64,000 bases of DNA from an uncultured Hungatella sp. (GCA_910579515.1 CAJTUV010000009.1:1-64000); one strand, 5' to 3'; numbered from the stretch's first letter, positions 7,615 to 17,345 are shown. The notes: generated from the letters alone by a model not told the origin. Made by a program: numbers and translations.

Positions 7615-8499
7615 CTATCTCTGTGTGAAGGAGGCATATTTTTTAGGAGAGATTCCAACCACTTTCGTAAATGACTTAAAAAAATTACTGTAATCACCAA
7701 AACCGCACAGACTGCCAGTCTCTGCTACGGAATATCCCTCCGCCAGCATCGCTTTAGCCTGTGAGATTCGCTTTGCGGTGATATAGCGGTTTATGGTGGT
7801 GCCGGTGGCAGTTTTAAAAATCTTGCACAAATAGGAATTGCTGAGATAAAAATGAGCGGCCAACATGGAGATGCTAAGATTTTCTGCCAGATTCTGGTTG
7901 ATATAGTCTAAAATCTCGTCGATTTGAGAGTGGAGAGGCCCCGTTCTGATTTGTGCCTCACTGTGAAGGACAGGGGCCAAAGCCTTGATACAGTGTAAAC
8001 GAAAAATACAGTTCAAAAAGGTCATCAACTCCAAAAAGACTGCCTGGTCCAGAACGTCCTGCCCAAAGCCTCGTTCCTCCGACAGCTTATGAATGAAATA
8101 CAGAAACCGCTTACGTTCCTCTTCAGACAGGCTGAGTTTGTGTCCTAAGACAGGATTTCTATAGGTAAAACAGTAATTTAAATCCGTAAACTCTGTGGAG
8201 AATCGCTTCAGATATTCTGGGCAGATAGAAATAACCACGCGCATATGGTTTAACTGGTCGATTTTGGACAGATAATGGCTTTCAAATTGGTTAATGAAAA
8301 AAATATCCCCTGGTTCAAACTCATATACTCGGTTGTCAATGAGGAACTGCTTTCCTCCACAGATAGAAAAATAGACCTCATAGCAGTCATGGATATGGAT
8401 ACTCATGGTTTTTTCATTGTTATACAGACGTGCGATGGCAAATGTTTTGGTATCCACACAGGATTGAATCGCCGATTGACAGGAATCATGAATTAACAT
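7615..8499 (-). CDS. AraC-family regulator with cupin sensor, likely activator of the uronate operon
   Basis: A 294-residue protein. The N-terminal half is a cupin-like AraC_binding domain ('HIHDCYEVYFSICGGKQFLID...YEFEPGDIFFINQFESH', residues about 35-85). The C-terminal 100 residues are a double helix-turn-helix AraC domain ending in 'GFGDYSNFFKSFTKVVGISPKKYAS'. It is oriented towards the GH88 gene, 162 bases away, so it probably senses an uronate intermediate and activates that operon (inference). The sequence TTGTCGAAAA, resembling a Spo0A box, lies in the gap at about 7585-7594. Confidence 0.87.
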   Translation of the reverse strand: MLIHDSCQSAIQSCVDTKTFAIARLYNNEKTMSIHIHDCYEVYFSICGGKQFLIDNRVYEFEPGDIFFINQFESHYLSKIDQLNHMRVVISICPEYLKRFSTEFTDLNYCFTYRNPVLGHKLSLSEEERKRFLYFIHKLSEERGFGQDVLDQAVFLELMTFLNCIFRLHCIKALAPVLHSEAQIRTGPLHSQIDEILDYINQNLAENLSISMLAAHFYLSNSYLCKIFKTATGTTINRYITAKRISQAKAMLAEGYSVAETGSLCGFGDYSNFFKSFTKVVGISPKKYASFTQR

Positions 8500-8581
8500 A
8501 GCGGTGTCTTTTCACACTTTCTTCATAATTTGCCCCGTTTGTTCTTGGCGTCGATTTCTGGGGCTTTGGTAATAGTTTAAC

Positions 8582-8619
8582 AAAAAAAACCACTGTCCGT
8601 TAGAAAAAACAGACAGTAG
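8582..8619 (-). terminator. Terminator of the second AraC gene
   Basis: On the minus strand a short stem (ACTGTC...GACAGT) with an A/T-rich loop is followed by GGTTTTTTTTG. It lies 29-66 bases downstream of the gene ending at 8648. Confidence 0.62.
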
Positions 8620-8647
8620 TTAGAAAAAATAAGTTTCTTTTTTATAT

Positions 8648-9850
8648 CTATTCTAGGATGGAGGAGGTTTTGCGGACAGACCGATACGTTTGGGGGGACA
8701 CTCCCAAATTAGCCTTGAAAACTTTAGAGAAATAGTTGTTGTCTGGATACCCCACATAGGCGGCGATCTCCTGGATATTGGCCTCGCTGTTTGTCAGAAG
8801 CTGTGCGGCGACGTCGCAGCGTATCTTTGCCAAATATTCCTTTACTGTCATTCCTGTTTCCTGGAAGAAACGGTTTACAAAGCTCCGTTTTTTCTCTCCT
8901 GCGGCTCTGGCAATCTCCGCAGTAGTCATGGATTTGCTTAAATTGACTTCCATATAGTCGGCGGCCCGTCGGACAACGGGAGACCAGCCACAACGGCGTC
9001 GCTTTCGCACTTCGTCACAGAGCCGCCCGCTCATCTCGGCGATCAGACCTTCCATCTCTGCCTTGGAGGCAGTGTGTTTCATTTGCTGGGCATACTCCTG
9101 ACTGATAGAGTCGATCAGTACCGGACTGAGTCCGCCAAGTTTGCTTCCGATTCGGATCAGCGTTCTCGCAATCGTAGCCCCCATCAACTGGTCTTGTATG
9201 CTGTTTGACATAAAACGGATGCCAGACCCAACTTTGCCAATCTCTTTCCACGTCCGGTGGGCTCTCCCTGCGTCGCCCTGGCTTACGGCTTCTATGAACC
9301 GATCCTCCAGCTGATAGCGTCGGTTCACTTCTTCGGCGTTGGTGTACAGATCGGAAAAGGTCGGGGCAGAGTGTTCCCCCTCCGGCTCCAGCCAGACATT
9401 TTCCATCGCCCGCATACCGCTTCCCAGATTTTCTGTCAAAAGGAACGTCGTCTTGACAGCAAATTCCTGTCTGATAATGGGCAGTTTACAGCGGTACGCT
9501 TTATACATCGGCAAAAAAGCTTCTGAAGCGCCCAGTTTGGCAAGAAGGAGCCGGCTGGCCCGCTCGCTCCAGCCCGTTTCTACATAAGGCCCTAAGAGTA
9601 CCCATAGTTCTCCAATCTTAAATGCAGTCAGGCGCGTGCCCAAGGGTTCCGCCAGGTCATAAATCTTTTCTTCTGCCCCGTCTTGGAAAAACGACTTCAG
9701 CCCCTGAGCAGTGTAAATTTTTTGCAGCTGAGGAGAAAAACAGTATTGATGTTCAAACTGATATAAGGTGTTTTGGTCTCCATGATACAAAGTCAACGCC
9801 ATTCCCGTCAGGGCGGGAATCAAGGCAGAAGACGATTCTAAAAAATTCAT
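8648..9850 (-). CDS. AraC-family transcriptional regulator with large N-terminal sensor
   Basis: A 400-residue protein. The C-terminal 100 residues are a clear AraC DNA-binding domain ('SKSMTTAEIARAAGEKKRSF' then 'IAAYVGYPDNNYFSKVFKANLGVSP'). The first 290 residues are a helical sensor region with no motif I recognise, of the kind found in long AraC proteins of Firmicutes. No membrane segment, so it is cytoplasmic. It lies on the same strand upstream of the uronate regulator but is separated by its own terminator, so it may control a different target, possibly itself. Confidence 0.82.
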   Translation of the reverse strand: MNFLESSSALIPALTGMALTLYHGDQNTLYQFEHQYCFSPQLQKIYTAQGLKSFFQDGAEEKIYDLAEPLGTRLTAFKIGELWVLLGPYVETGWSERASRLLLAKLGASEAFLPMYKAYRCKLPIIRQEFAVKTTFLLTENLGSGMRAMENVWLEPEGEHSAPTFSDLYTNAEEVNRRYQLEDRFIEAVSQGDAGRAHRTWKEIGKVGSGIRFMSNSIQDQLMGATIARTLIRIGSKLGGLSPVLIDSISQEYAQQMKHTASKAEMEGLIAEMSGRLCDEVRKRRRCGWSPVVRRAADYMEVNLSKSMTTAEIARAAGEKKRSFVNRFFQETGMTVKEYLAKIRCDVAAQLLTNSEANIQEIAAYVGYPDNNYFSKVFKANLGVSPQTYRSVRKTSSILE

Positions 9851-9956
9851 ATGGTAATACCTTCTAGTTTTCTCGCCTCGATGTACGAGTTCGTTAATCT
9901 ATTTTAAAAATACCATAAAGGAACCAAAAGTTCAATTCTGTATCAATACTTTCACT

Positions 9957-9985
9957 TTGATTTTTTGATGTGAATACGATATAAT
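9957..9985 (+). promoter_or_regulatory. Promoter of clpS-clpA
   Basis: TTGATT at 9957-9962 and TATAAT at 9980-9985 with a 17-base spacer, 51 bases before the clpS start. No CtsR-like heptad repeats are seen near it. Confidence 0.7.
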
Positions 9986-10036
9986 CTTTATAAAAATAAA
10001 ATAGCGCAGTATCTAAAAACAGACAGGAGGCGGGGT

Positions 10037-10339
10037 ATGGCGGTAAAGGAAAGCGTAAGAGGACAGACAAACAGCCGGATTAAGATTCCCAAACAGTATC
10101 AGGTGTTGATTTATAATGATGATTTTACCCCTATGGATTTTGTGGTAAGAGTATTGGTTCAGATATTTAATAAGGATGAATCTGGAGCGGTTGCTTTGAT
10201 GCTTACCATCCACAAAGGGAATTACGCGGTAGCAGGAGTTTATCCCAGGGATATTGCCCAGACCAAGGCCATGGAAGCAGTTCAGTGGGCCAGAAAGGAA
10301 GGATATCCCTTAAAAGTGGAAGCAGTCTGCCAACCTTAA
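10037..10339 (+). CDS. clpS: ClpS, N-degron adaptor for ClpAP
   Basis: A 100-residue ClpS. The N-degron pocket loop 'YNDDFTPMDFVV' (residues about 26-37) and the following helix 'VLVQIFNK' are intact, and 'GNYAVAGVYPRDIAQTKA' matches the second half of the fold. ClpS delivers proteins with destabilising N-terminal residues to ClpAP. A strong AGGAGG precedes the ATG. It lies 49 bases upstream of clpA, so the two form an operon. Confidence 0.93.
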   Translation: MAVKESVRGQTNSRIKIPKQYQVLIYNDDFTPMDFVVRVLVQIFNKDESGAVALMLTIHKGNYAVAGVYPRDIAQTKAMEAVQWARKEGYPLKVEAVCQP

Positions 10340-10388
10340 TTAGGAGAAGCGCTATTTGGATGATTTAAAAGGCAAGGGACAGAGGACT

Positions 10389-12599
10389 ATGAATTACACA
10401 GAAAGTATGCAGGGCGTGATGGAACACGCAGTGGAGCTTGCCAAAAAAAGGCGCCACCGCTATTTCATGCCGGAGCACGTGATATACGGCTTGACGTTTG
10501 ATGAGGAGTTTTCCAGAGAATACGAGGCAAAGGGAGGAAGCATTGAGAAGCTGCGGCAGGATATTCTGGAATTTTTAGAGGAGCATGCAGGTGTTGCAGA
10601 GGAGGAAAATGCAATGCTGACCTCGGATGCACAGGAAGTTTTCTGCATGGCGGAAGGACAGGCCAGAGTCAGCGGCAGAGAAAAGATTGAGGTCAGTCAC
10701 TTTCTGGCCGCTCTTTTGCAGCTGGAGGATTGTTATGGAGTTTACTATCTGGCTGTGCAGGGAGTGGATCTTATTGAACTGATGGGAGAATTATCCAGAG
10801 AAAGTCTGGCCAGGGAGAGGGGAGATAGGACACAAATCCTGGAGGAAGAAGAGATGGCCCCAGAGCGTCAGGGCTGGAAATCCTTTTTAGAAGACATGAA
10901 TGAAACGTGTAAGAAGCAGAATCCTCTGATTGGACGGGAAGAGGAGATGGAGCGGACCATTCAGATTCTTTGCAGGAAAGAGAAAAACAATGTGCTCTTT
11001 TTGGGAGAACCGGGTGTCGGAAAAACCATGCTTGCCTATGGTCTGGCCCAGAAGATCTTAAAAGACCAGATTCCAGAGCCGTTAAGAAATGCCAGGCTGT
11101 ATGGACTGGACCTGGGGGGAGTTTTGGCCGGAACCCAGTATCGGGGAGATTTTGAGAAGCGGTTTAAGGAGATTATGGAGGGGCTCTCAGGAGAGGACAA
11201 TCCCATTTTATATCTGGATGAGATCCACAATATTGTAGGGGCCGGAGCCGTAAACGGAGGAAGCCTGGATGTGGCGAATCTCTTGAAACCTTACCTGGCG
11301 GCAGGGCATATTCGTTTTATGGGGGCCACGACTTTTGAAGAATACAAGAAGCACTTTTCGGGAAGTAAAAGCCTGGTCCGCCGATTTTTGCAGGTTGAAA
11401 TTTTAGAGCCTTCCAAAGAGGAAGCGATTCGGATTTTAAAAGGTCTGAAATCAGGATATGAGCGGTATCATGGAGTAAAATATACCTCTGGAGTTTTAGA
11501 ATATGCAGTGGAACTAAGCAGCCGTTATATGAACGAACGGTTTCTGCCAGACAAGGCGATTGACCTGATAGACGAGGCGGGGGCATACCGGAGGCTTCAT
11601 CCTCTGGAACAAAAAAAGCAGACGGTAAACAAGGCGCTGATTGACCAGGTACTTTCCAAGGTGTGCAGCATTCCTCTTCAGACTGTGGAAAAGGGGGAGA
11701 TCCAGAAGCTGGCTGTTTTGGAGGAGAATTTAAAACAGACTTTGTTCGGACAGGACGAGGCGGTCAGTCAGGTGGTCAACGCAGTGAAATTTTCCAGAGC
11801 CGGATTAAATGAGGAAAACAAGCCCATTGCCTCCTTTTTGTTTGTGGGTCCTACGGGAGTGGGAAAGACAGAGCTTGCAAAGGCTTTGGCTGCAGAGCTG
11901 GGAATCTCTTTTATCCGGTTTGATATGAGCGAGTATGCGGAAAAGCATACGGTGGCAAAACTGATTGGAGCGCCGGCCGGATATGTAGGCTATGAGGAAG
12001 GCGGCCTTTTGACCGAGGAGGTCCGCCGCCATCCCCATGGAATTTTGCTTTTGGACGAGTTGGAAAAGGCTCACGAAGATATTTACAATGTGCTGCTTCA
12101 GGTGATGGATTACGCCACCCTGACAGATAATCAGGGCAGGAAAGCGGATTTTCGCAATATTATTTTAATTATGACCTCCAACGCAGGAGCCAGTAAGATG
12201 GGGAAAAGCAGGATTGGGTTTGGAAGTGAGGAGGTAAACCTGGAGGGGTTGTCCGAAGCGGTAAAAAAGACGTTTCAGCCGGAATTTCGAAACCGCTTAA
12301 GCCGGATTGTGCTGTTTCGCGCCATGGACCAGGAGATGGCCAAGAGAATCACCAGGAAGAAGCTGGGAGAGCTTTCTCACAAATTGGCGTCAAGGCAGGT
12401 AGAGCTTACTGTAACAGAAGCGGCAGAATACTATATCAGGGAGATGGGAATCACCAGGGAATATGGGGCAAGAGAGATTGATCGGGTAATTGCCGGCGAG
12501 GTCAAGCCGCTGCTGGCAGAACTATTGCTGTTTGGAAGGCTGAAACGAGGCGGAAGCTGCGTTCTTGACAGGGAGGATGGAAAACTGCTGATTAGGTAG
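10389..12599 (+). CDS. clpA: ClpA-type AAA+ unfoldase
   Basis: A 736-residue two-ring Hsp100 ATPase: Clp_N domain (about 1-140), D1 Walker A 'GEPGVGKT' near 206 with Walker B 'YLDEIHNI', and D2 Walker A 'GPTGVGKT' near 487 with 'LLLDELEKAH'. No ClpB/ClpC-type coiled-coil middle domain is seen, which identifies ClpA. An 'IGF' tripeptide near residue 606 is the ClpP-docking loop. ATG at 10389 is chosen because the N-domain aligns from there; an in-frame TTG at 10356 with TAGGAG upstream is the alternative and would add 11 residues. Its partner clpS is immediately upstream; clpP is not in the window. Confidence 0.93.
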   Translation: MNYTESMQGVMEHAVELAKKRRHRYFMPEHVIYGLTFDEEFSREYEAKGGSIEKLRQDILEFLEEHAGVAEEENAMLTSDAQEVFCMAEGQARVSGREKIEVSHFLAALLQLEDCYGVYYLAVQGVDLIELMGELSRESLARERGDRTQILEEEEMAPERQGWKSFLEDMNETCKKQNPLIGREEEMERTIQILCRKEKNNVLFLGEPGVGKTMLAYGLAQKILKDQIPEPLRNARLYGLDLGGVLAGTQYRGDFEKRFKEIMEGLSGEDNPILYLDEIHNIVGAGAVNGGSLDVANLLKPYLAAGHIRFMGATTFEEYKKHFSGSKSLVRRFLQVEILEPSKEEAIRILKGLKSGYERYHGVKYTSGVLEYAVELSSRYMNERFLPDKAIDLIDEAGAYRRLHPLEQKKQTVNKALIDQVLSKVCSIPLQTVEKGEIQKLAVLEENLKQTLFGQDEAVSQVVNAVKFSRAGLNEENKPIASFLFVGPTGVGKTELAKALAAELGISFIRFDMSEYAEKHTVAKLIGAPAGYVGYEEGGLLTEEVRRHPHGILLLDELEKAHEDIYNVLLQVMDYATLTDNQGRKADFRNIILIMTSNAGASKMGKSRIGFGSEEVNLEGLSEAVKKTFQPEFRNRLSRIVLFRAMDQEMAKRITRKKLGELSHKLASRQVELTVTEAAEYYIREMGITREYGAREIDRVIAGEVKPLLAELLLFGRLKRGGSCVLDREDGKLLIR

Positions 12600-12614
12600 T
12601 CTGGAGTGTTTGCC

Positions 12615-13874
12615 ATGAGAGAGTACAGAATAAAAAACTGGAATGATTTTAATGACAAGGTGTTTTACAATTCCTGGGACAATCACATTATGAGATACCG
12701 ATCCAATCTGATTTTCAGAGGCGTGTCTCATGCGGAATATGATTTGCTTCCCAGCCTAAACCGGATCTGCGGCAATAAGGTGGAGCTGGAAAAGCCGCTT
12801 TTGCGGAACTTTAAAAAGTACGCTTCCATGGAAGTGTCAGATAAAGACAATTTTTGGGAGATTGTGTCCCTGGCCCAGCATCACGGGCTGCCTACCAGAC
12901 TGCTGGACTGGACCTTTTCCCCCTATGTAGCCGCTCATTTTGCAACGGCAAATATTGAATACAATCACTGCGACTGCGCAATCTGGTGTCTGGACTGCAT
13001 TGAGGTCCATAGATACCTTCCTTCCTCTGTTCAGAAAATGCTTAAGGATAACATGGCAAATGGATTCAGCGCCCAGATGCTGAAACATAGGATAAAAGAT
13101 TTTGACGCTTTAAAGGATATGGAAGAAAACAAAAAGGCGTTTCCCTTGTTTTTTGAACCTTCCTCGATCGACGCCAGAATAGTGAATCAATACGCTCTGT
13201 TTTCCGTAATGTCAGATCCCGGCGTGCTGATTTCCCAATGGCTGAACCAGTATCCCAAACTTGGCTTTAAGGTGATCATTCCTTCGGATGTGCGGATGGA
13301 AATCAGGGATAAACTTGATCAGATTAATATGACGGAGCGGATTATCTATCCGGGGTTGGATGGACTGTGTAAATGGCTTTCCAGACATTATACTCCAAAG
13401 GAGCGGATTTATAGAGAGGATATTGTCAGAAAACGGACAAAACGCCTGCACCAGTACATTTTAAATTTCAGCGCTATCTATAAAATTAAACTGGATGGTG
13501 TCAAGCTTCACAAGGAAATTATGGTCAGGCAGATCTTAAGTGGAATGGTGATTCAATACGTTTCGGAATCCGCGATTTTAGGGGAAATCCGGCTTTTGAT
13601 CAATTATGCCATTATGCCGTTTCAAAAACTGGAACAGGCAGAGGAGGAGCCGGACAAGGCTCTGGGAAATCACAATGTGCTGATGGGATTTTTTAATGTC
13701 ATGGAAAAGAAACGGTATGAGAGAATAGAATGCCAATATCTTTATGAGGAAGACATTAAGCTGGAAGCTATCGACATCAATTCCCTTGCCTATTGGGGCG
13801 GGAAAGGAAGTAAGGCGGCAACGTATACGGAACTTTGCCCTTTGGCGGAGTTAAAAGTCCAACTAAGGCGGTAG
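12615..13874 (+). CDS. FRG domain-containing protein
   Basis: A 419-residue cytosolic protein. 'LIFRGVSHAEYDLLPSLNR' (32-50) gives the FRG tripeptide and 'QHHGLPTRLLDWT' (88-100) the second hallmark of the FRG domain (PF08867). The domain covers roughly 1-230; the C-terminal 190 residues are not recognised. FRG proteins have no settled reaction; some occur in phage-defence loci and the conserved Arg/His/Asp residues suggest catalysis. ATG at 12615 is chosen because GGAG sits 8 bases ahead; an in-frame GTG lies 9 bases earlier. The gene is 15 bases after clpA and 4 bases before xylB, so it is read through as part of that run, an unusual place for it. Confidence 0.85.
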   Translation: MREYRIKNWNDFNDKVFYNSWDNHIMRYRSNLIFRGVSHAEYDLLPSLNRICGNKVELEKPLLRNFKKYASMEVSDKDNFWEIVSLAQHHGLPTRLLDWTFSPYVAAHFATANIEYNHCDCAIWCLDCIEVHRYLPSSVQKMLKDNMANGFSAQMLKHRIKDFDALKDMEENKKAFPLFFEPSSIDARIVNQYALFSVMSDPGVLISQWLNQYPKLGFKVIIPSDVRMEIRDKLDQINMTERIIYPGLDGLCKWLSRHYTPKERIYREDIVRKRTKRLHQYILNFSAIYKIKLDGVKLHKEIMVRQILSGMVIQYVSESAILGEIRLLINYAIMPFQKLEQAEEEPDKALGNHNVLMGFFNVMEKKRYERIECQYLYEEDIKLEAIDINSLAYWGGKGSKAATYTELCPLAELKVQLRR

Positions 13875-13878
13875 ACAG

Positions 13879-15363
13879 ATGGAATATGTGATGGGAATTG
13901 ATTTGGGGACCTCGTCGGTGAAAGCCATTTTAATGGACCGTCAGGGAAGAACAGCGGCTGTGGCCCAAAAGGAATACAAAGTGGAGACGCCAAAGACAGG
14001 CTATGCCCAGCAGAGGCCGCAAAAGTGGTGGCAGCAGACAAAACTTGCCATTTTGGAGGTCATGGAGAGAGGAAAGGTTATGGCCTGTCAGGTGAAAGGG
14101 ATTGGATTCTCTGGCCAGATGCATGGTCTTGTCATATTGGATAAGGAGAAAAACGTTCTCATGCCTGCTGTTATCTGGATGGACCAGAGAACGAGACAGG
14201 AGCAGGAAAAAATTTTACAGATTGTTAAAGAGGAGCGGTTAGAGTCTCAGCTGATGAACCGGCCTATGGCCGGCATGATGATTTGTTCCCTTCTCTGGGT
14301 GAAGGAACATCGGCCTGAAATCTATGAAAAGGCCGCGCATGTGATGCTGCCCAAAGACTACATCCGGTTTTGCCTGGGAGGAACCATAGAGACGGACGAG
14401 ACAGACGCAGGGGGAAGCATTGCGTTTTCGGTCAGAGACAGACAGTGGTGCACAAGGCTTTTAAAGCGGCTTGAGATATCCAAAGCTTTATTTCCGCCGG
14501 TGGCAAAACCGTATGAGATTGTTGGAACCGTGACAAAAAAAGCGGAGGAGGAGACAGGGCTTTTAAAAGGGACCCTTCTTGTAGCCGGAGGAGCGGATTC
14601 TGCCATGCAGCTTACGGGAAACGGCGTGGCGTCAGAAGGGACTTTGTGTGTGAACATCGGAACTGCCTCTCAGATTCTTACGGTTATGTCCAAACCCTGC
14701 TATGACGAAAAACTCAGGACTCAGACTTTATGCCACAGCGCGCCGGATTTGTGGTATGGACAGTGTGGCTCTTTAAATGGAGGAAACACTTTAAGCTGGC
14801 TGAGAAACAACGTGTTAAAGACAACAGACAATTACCAGAAACTGGACAAAGAGGCTGGGATGGTTTTAGCAGGGAGCGAGGGGCTTTTCTTTCTCCCCTA
14901 TCTGGCAGGCGAGAGGGTTCCCTATGAGAATCCGGATGCCAGAGGCATGTTTTTCGGCCTGTCTATGCGTCATGAGCGCGCCCACATCGTCCGCAGCGTG
15001 ATGGAAGGAGTGGCCCTCAATCTGAGAATGTGTCTGGACGTCTTTAAAGAGGCAGGGATTCAGGCGGACTGGCAGTCGATTCTTGCATCTGGCGGCGGCG
15101 CAAAAGGAGAGACGTGGAGACAGATTCAGGCGGATGTGTTCGGTCTGCCTGTTTACGAGACAGAAGGAGAAGAGGAAGCCTGCGCCGGAGCCGCTATGAT
15201 GGCCAGCGTGGGTCTGGGATGGTATTCCTCTGTAGAAGAGGCCGCCAAAGCCATTGTAAAACGAAAACCAGAACCAACAGAGCCGGTCTGGGAACATAGA
15301 ACAGTATATGAAGAAACCCTGGCTCGTTTTCGATTTCTTACCAGGACTTGCCAAAATTCATAA
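13879..15363 (+). CDS. xylB: Xylulokinase
   Basis: A 494-residue FGGY carbohydrate kinase: phosphate-1 loop 'MGIDLGTSSVKAIL' at residues 5-18, the xylulokinase feature 'GFSGQMHGLVILD' near 76, 'VIWMDQRT' near 99, and the C-terminal 'ILASGGGAKGETWRQIQADVFG' FGGY signature. It phosphorylates D-xylulose to xylulose 5-phosphate. Full length. No xylose isomerase or xylose transporter is adjacent; the context is the end of the clpS-clpA-FRG run, with a 4-base gap. Confidence 0.93.
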   Translation: MEYVMGIDLGTSSVKAILMDRQGRTAAVAQKEYKVETPKTGYAQQRPQKWWQQTKLAILEVMERGKVMACQVKGIGFSGQMHGLVILDKEKNVLMPAVIWMDQRTRQEQEKILQIVKEERLESQLMNRPMAGMMICSLLWVKEHRPEIYEKAAHVMLPKDYIRFCLGGTIETDETDAGGSIAFSVRDRQWCTRLLKRLEISKALFPPVAKPYEIVGTVTKKAEEETGLLKGTLLVAGGADSAMQLTGNGVASEGTLCVNIGTASQILTVMSKPCYDEKLRTQTLCHSAPDLWYGQCGSLNGGNTLSWLRNNVLKTTDNYQKLDKEAGMVLAGSEGLFFLPYLAGERVPYENPDARGMFFGLSMRHERAHIVRSVMEGVALNLRMCLDVFKEAGIQADWQSILASGGGAKGETWRQIQADVFGLPVYETEGEEEACAGAAMMASVGLGWYSSVEEAAKAIVKRKPEPTEPVWEHRTVYEETLARFRFLTRTCQNS

Positions 15364-15377
15364 TTTATGTGTATAAT
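15348..15377 (+). promoter_or_regulatory. Promoter of the topoisomerase IV-like pair
   Basis: TTGCCA at 15348-15353 and TATAAT at 15372-15377 with an 18-base spacer, overlapping the end of xylB. Confidence 0.6.
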
Positions 15378-15415
15378 AAGAAAACATGACAAAAAACTGG
15401 ATATGGAGGACGATC

Positions 15416-17335
15416 ATGGCAAAAGCGCAGTACAATGCGGACAGCATCACGGTCTTAGAGGGCCTGGAGGCTGTCAGAAAAAGGCCGGGCATGTACATAG
15501 GAGGGGTGGGGACTAAGGGATTAAACCACCTGATATATGAAATATTGGACAATGCGGTGGACGAGCATTTGGCAGGCTTCTGTAACCAGGTATGGGTCAC
15601 TCTGGAGGCAGACGGTTCTTGTACAGTAAAAGACAGCGGCCGCGGTATTCCTGTGGGAATGCACAAAAAAGGCGTTTCGGCGGAGCGGGTGGTTTTGTCC
15701 ACCTTACATGCCGGAGGAAAATTTGACAATCAGGCATATAAAACCAGCGGCGGTCTTCACGGAGTCGGATCATCTGTAGTGAACGCCCTGTCAGAATATT
15801 TGGAAGTGAAGATTTACCAGAACGGCTTTATTCATCACGACGCCTATGAAAGAGGGATTCCTGTGGTGGAGTTACAGGACGGTCTTCTTCCTGTTTTGGG
15901 AAAGACAAAAGAGACTGGCACGGAGATTCATTTTCTTCCAGACGATACCATTTTTGAAAAGACCAGATTTAAGGCAGAGTGGCTGAAAAGCAGGATTCAT
16001 GAGACTGCCTACTTAAACCCCGGACTGACCATTACTTACAGCAATAAGCGTCAGGGAGAGGAAGAGACCATTATCTATTCAGAGCCGGAAGGTATTGTGG
16101 CTTATGTAAAGAAATTAAACGAAGGAAAAACCATCATTCATGAACCGATTTATGTAAGGGGACAGGTGGACCAGATCGAGGTGGAGGCTGCATTCCAGTT
16201 TGTAGATACCTTTGAAGAAAATATTTTAGGTTTCTGCAACAACATTTTCACCCAGGAAGGCGGCGCTCATCTGGTAGGATTTAAAACGAAATTTACCTCC
16301 ATGATTAACAGCTATGCCAGGGAGCTGGGAATCTTAAAAGAGAAGGATACTAATTTTACCGGAGCCGATACCAGAAACGGCATGACTGCGATTGTGGCAG
16401 TAAAGCATCCGGATCCGATTTTTGAGGGTCAGACCAAGACGAAGCTTGCCAGCGCAGATGCGACAAAAGCGGTGTTTGCCGTGATTGGAGACGAGCTGGA
16501 GTTATATTTTGACAGAAATTTAGAGGTCTTGAAAGGCATCATTTCCTGCGCAGAAAAGTCTGCCAAGATTCGAAAGGCAGAGGAAAAGGCCAAGACCAAC
16601 ATGCTGAGCAAATCCAAGTTTTCCTTTGACAGCAACGGAAAGCTGGCCAACTGTGAAAGCAGGGATCCAGAAAAATGCGAGATTTTCATTGTGGAAGGAG
16701 ATTCCGCCGGAGGCTCGGCAAAAACTGCCAGAAACCGGATGTATCAGGCGATTCTGCCTATTCGGGGAAAAATCTTAAATGTGGAAAAGGCTTCCATGGA
16801 CAAGGTGCTGGCTAACGCAGAGATAAAAACCATGATTAATGCCTTCGGATGCGGGTTTTCAGAAGGGTATGGGAATGATTTTGACATCACCAGGCTTCGC
16901 TACCACAAAATTATTCTCATGACCGATGCCGACGTGGACGGAAGCCACATTGACACGCTGCTTCTCACTTTTTTATATCGGTTTATGCCGGATTTGATTT
17001 ATAATGGACATGTGTATATCGCCATGCCGCCGTTGTTTAAGGTGATTCCCAAGAAAGGGCAGGAACAGTATCTTTATGATGAAAAGGAACTGGAAAAATA
17101 TCGAAAAAGCCATACCGGAGATTTTATTTTACAGAGGTATAAAGGCTTAGGAGAAATGGACGCCCAGCAGTTATGGGAGACCACTTTGGACCCGGAAAAC
17201 CGGGTGTTGAAGCGGGTGGAAATCGAGGACGCCAGGCTTGCGTCAGAGATTACGGAGATGCTGATGGGCAGCGATGTTCCGCCCAGAAGGAAGTTTATTT
17301 ACGACCACGCGGATGAGGCAAATATCGACGCATAA
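15416..17335 (+). CDS. parE: Type IIA topoisomerase subunit B (ParE-like)
   Basis: A 639-residue ATPase subunit. The GHKL motifs are 'EILDNAVDEH', 'DSGRGIPVG' and 'GGLHGVGSSVVNALS'; the TOPRIM domain has 'EGDSAGGSA' and 'MTDADVDGSH'. It partners the A subunit directly downstream. ATG at 15416 with TGGAGG is preferred; an in-frame start 30 bases upstream would add residues not usual in the family. Assignment to topoisomerase IV rather than a second gyrase rests on the partner lacking a GyrA box and on the pair not lying in a dnaA/recF region. Confidence 0.85.
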   Translation: MAKAQYNADSITVLEGLEAVRKRPGMYIGGVGTKGLNHLIYEILDNAVDEHLAGFCNQVWVTLEADGSCTVKDSGRGIPVGMHKKGVSAERVVLSTLHAGGKFDNQAYKTSGGLHGVGSSVVNALSEYLEVKIYQNGFIHHDAYERGIPVVELQDGLLPVLGKTKETGTEIHFLPDDTIFEKTRFKAEWLKSRIHETAYLNPGLTITYSNKRQGEEETIIYSEPEGIVAYVKKLNEGKTIIHEPIYVRGQVDQIEVEAAFQFVDTFEENILGFCNNIFTQEGGAHLVGFKTKFTSMINSYARELGILKEKDTNFTGADTRNGMTAIVAVKHPDPIFEGQTKTKLASADATKAVFAVIGDELELYFDRNLEVLKGIISCAEKSAKIRKAEEKAKTNMLSKSKFSFDSNGKLANCESRDPEKCEIFIVEGDSAGGSAKTARNRMYQAILPIRGKILNVEKASMDKVLANAEIKTMINAFGCGFSEGYGNDFDITRLRYHKIILMTDADVDGSHIDTLLLTFLYRFMPDLIYNGHVYIAMPPLFKVIPKKGQEQYLYDEKELEKYRKSHTGDFILQRYKGLGEMDAQQLWETTLDPENRVLKRVEIEDARLASEITEMLMGSDVPPRRKFIYDHADEANIDA

Positions 17336-17345
17336 GGGAGGAGAC

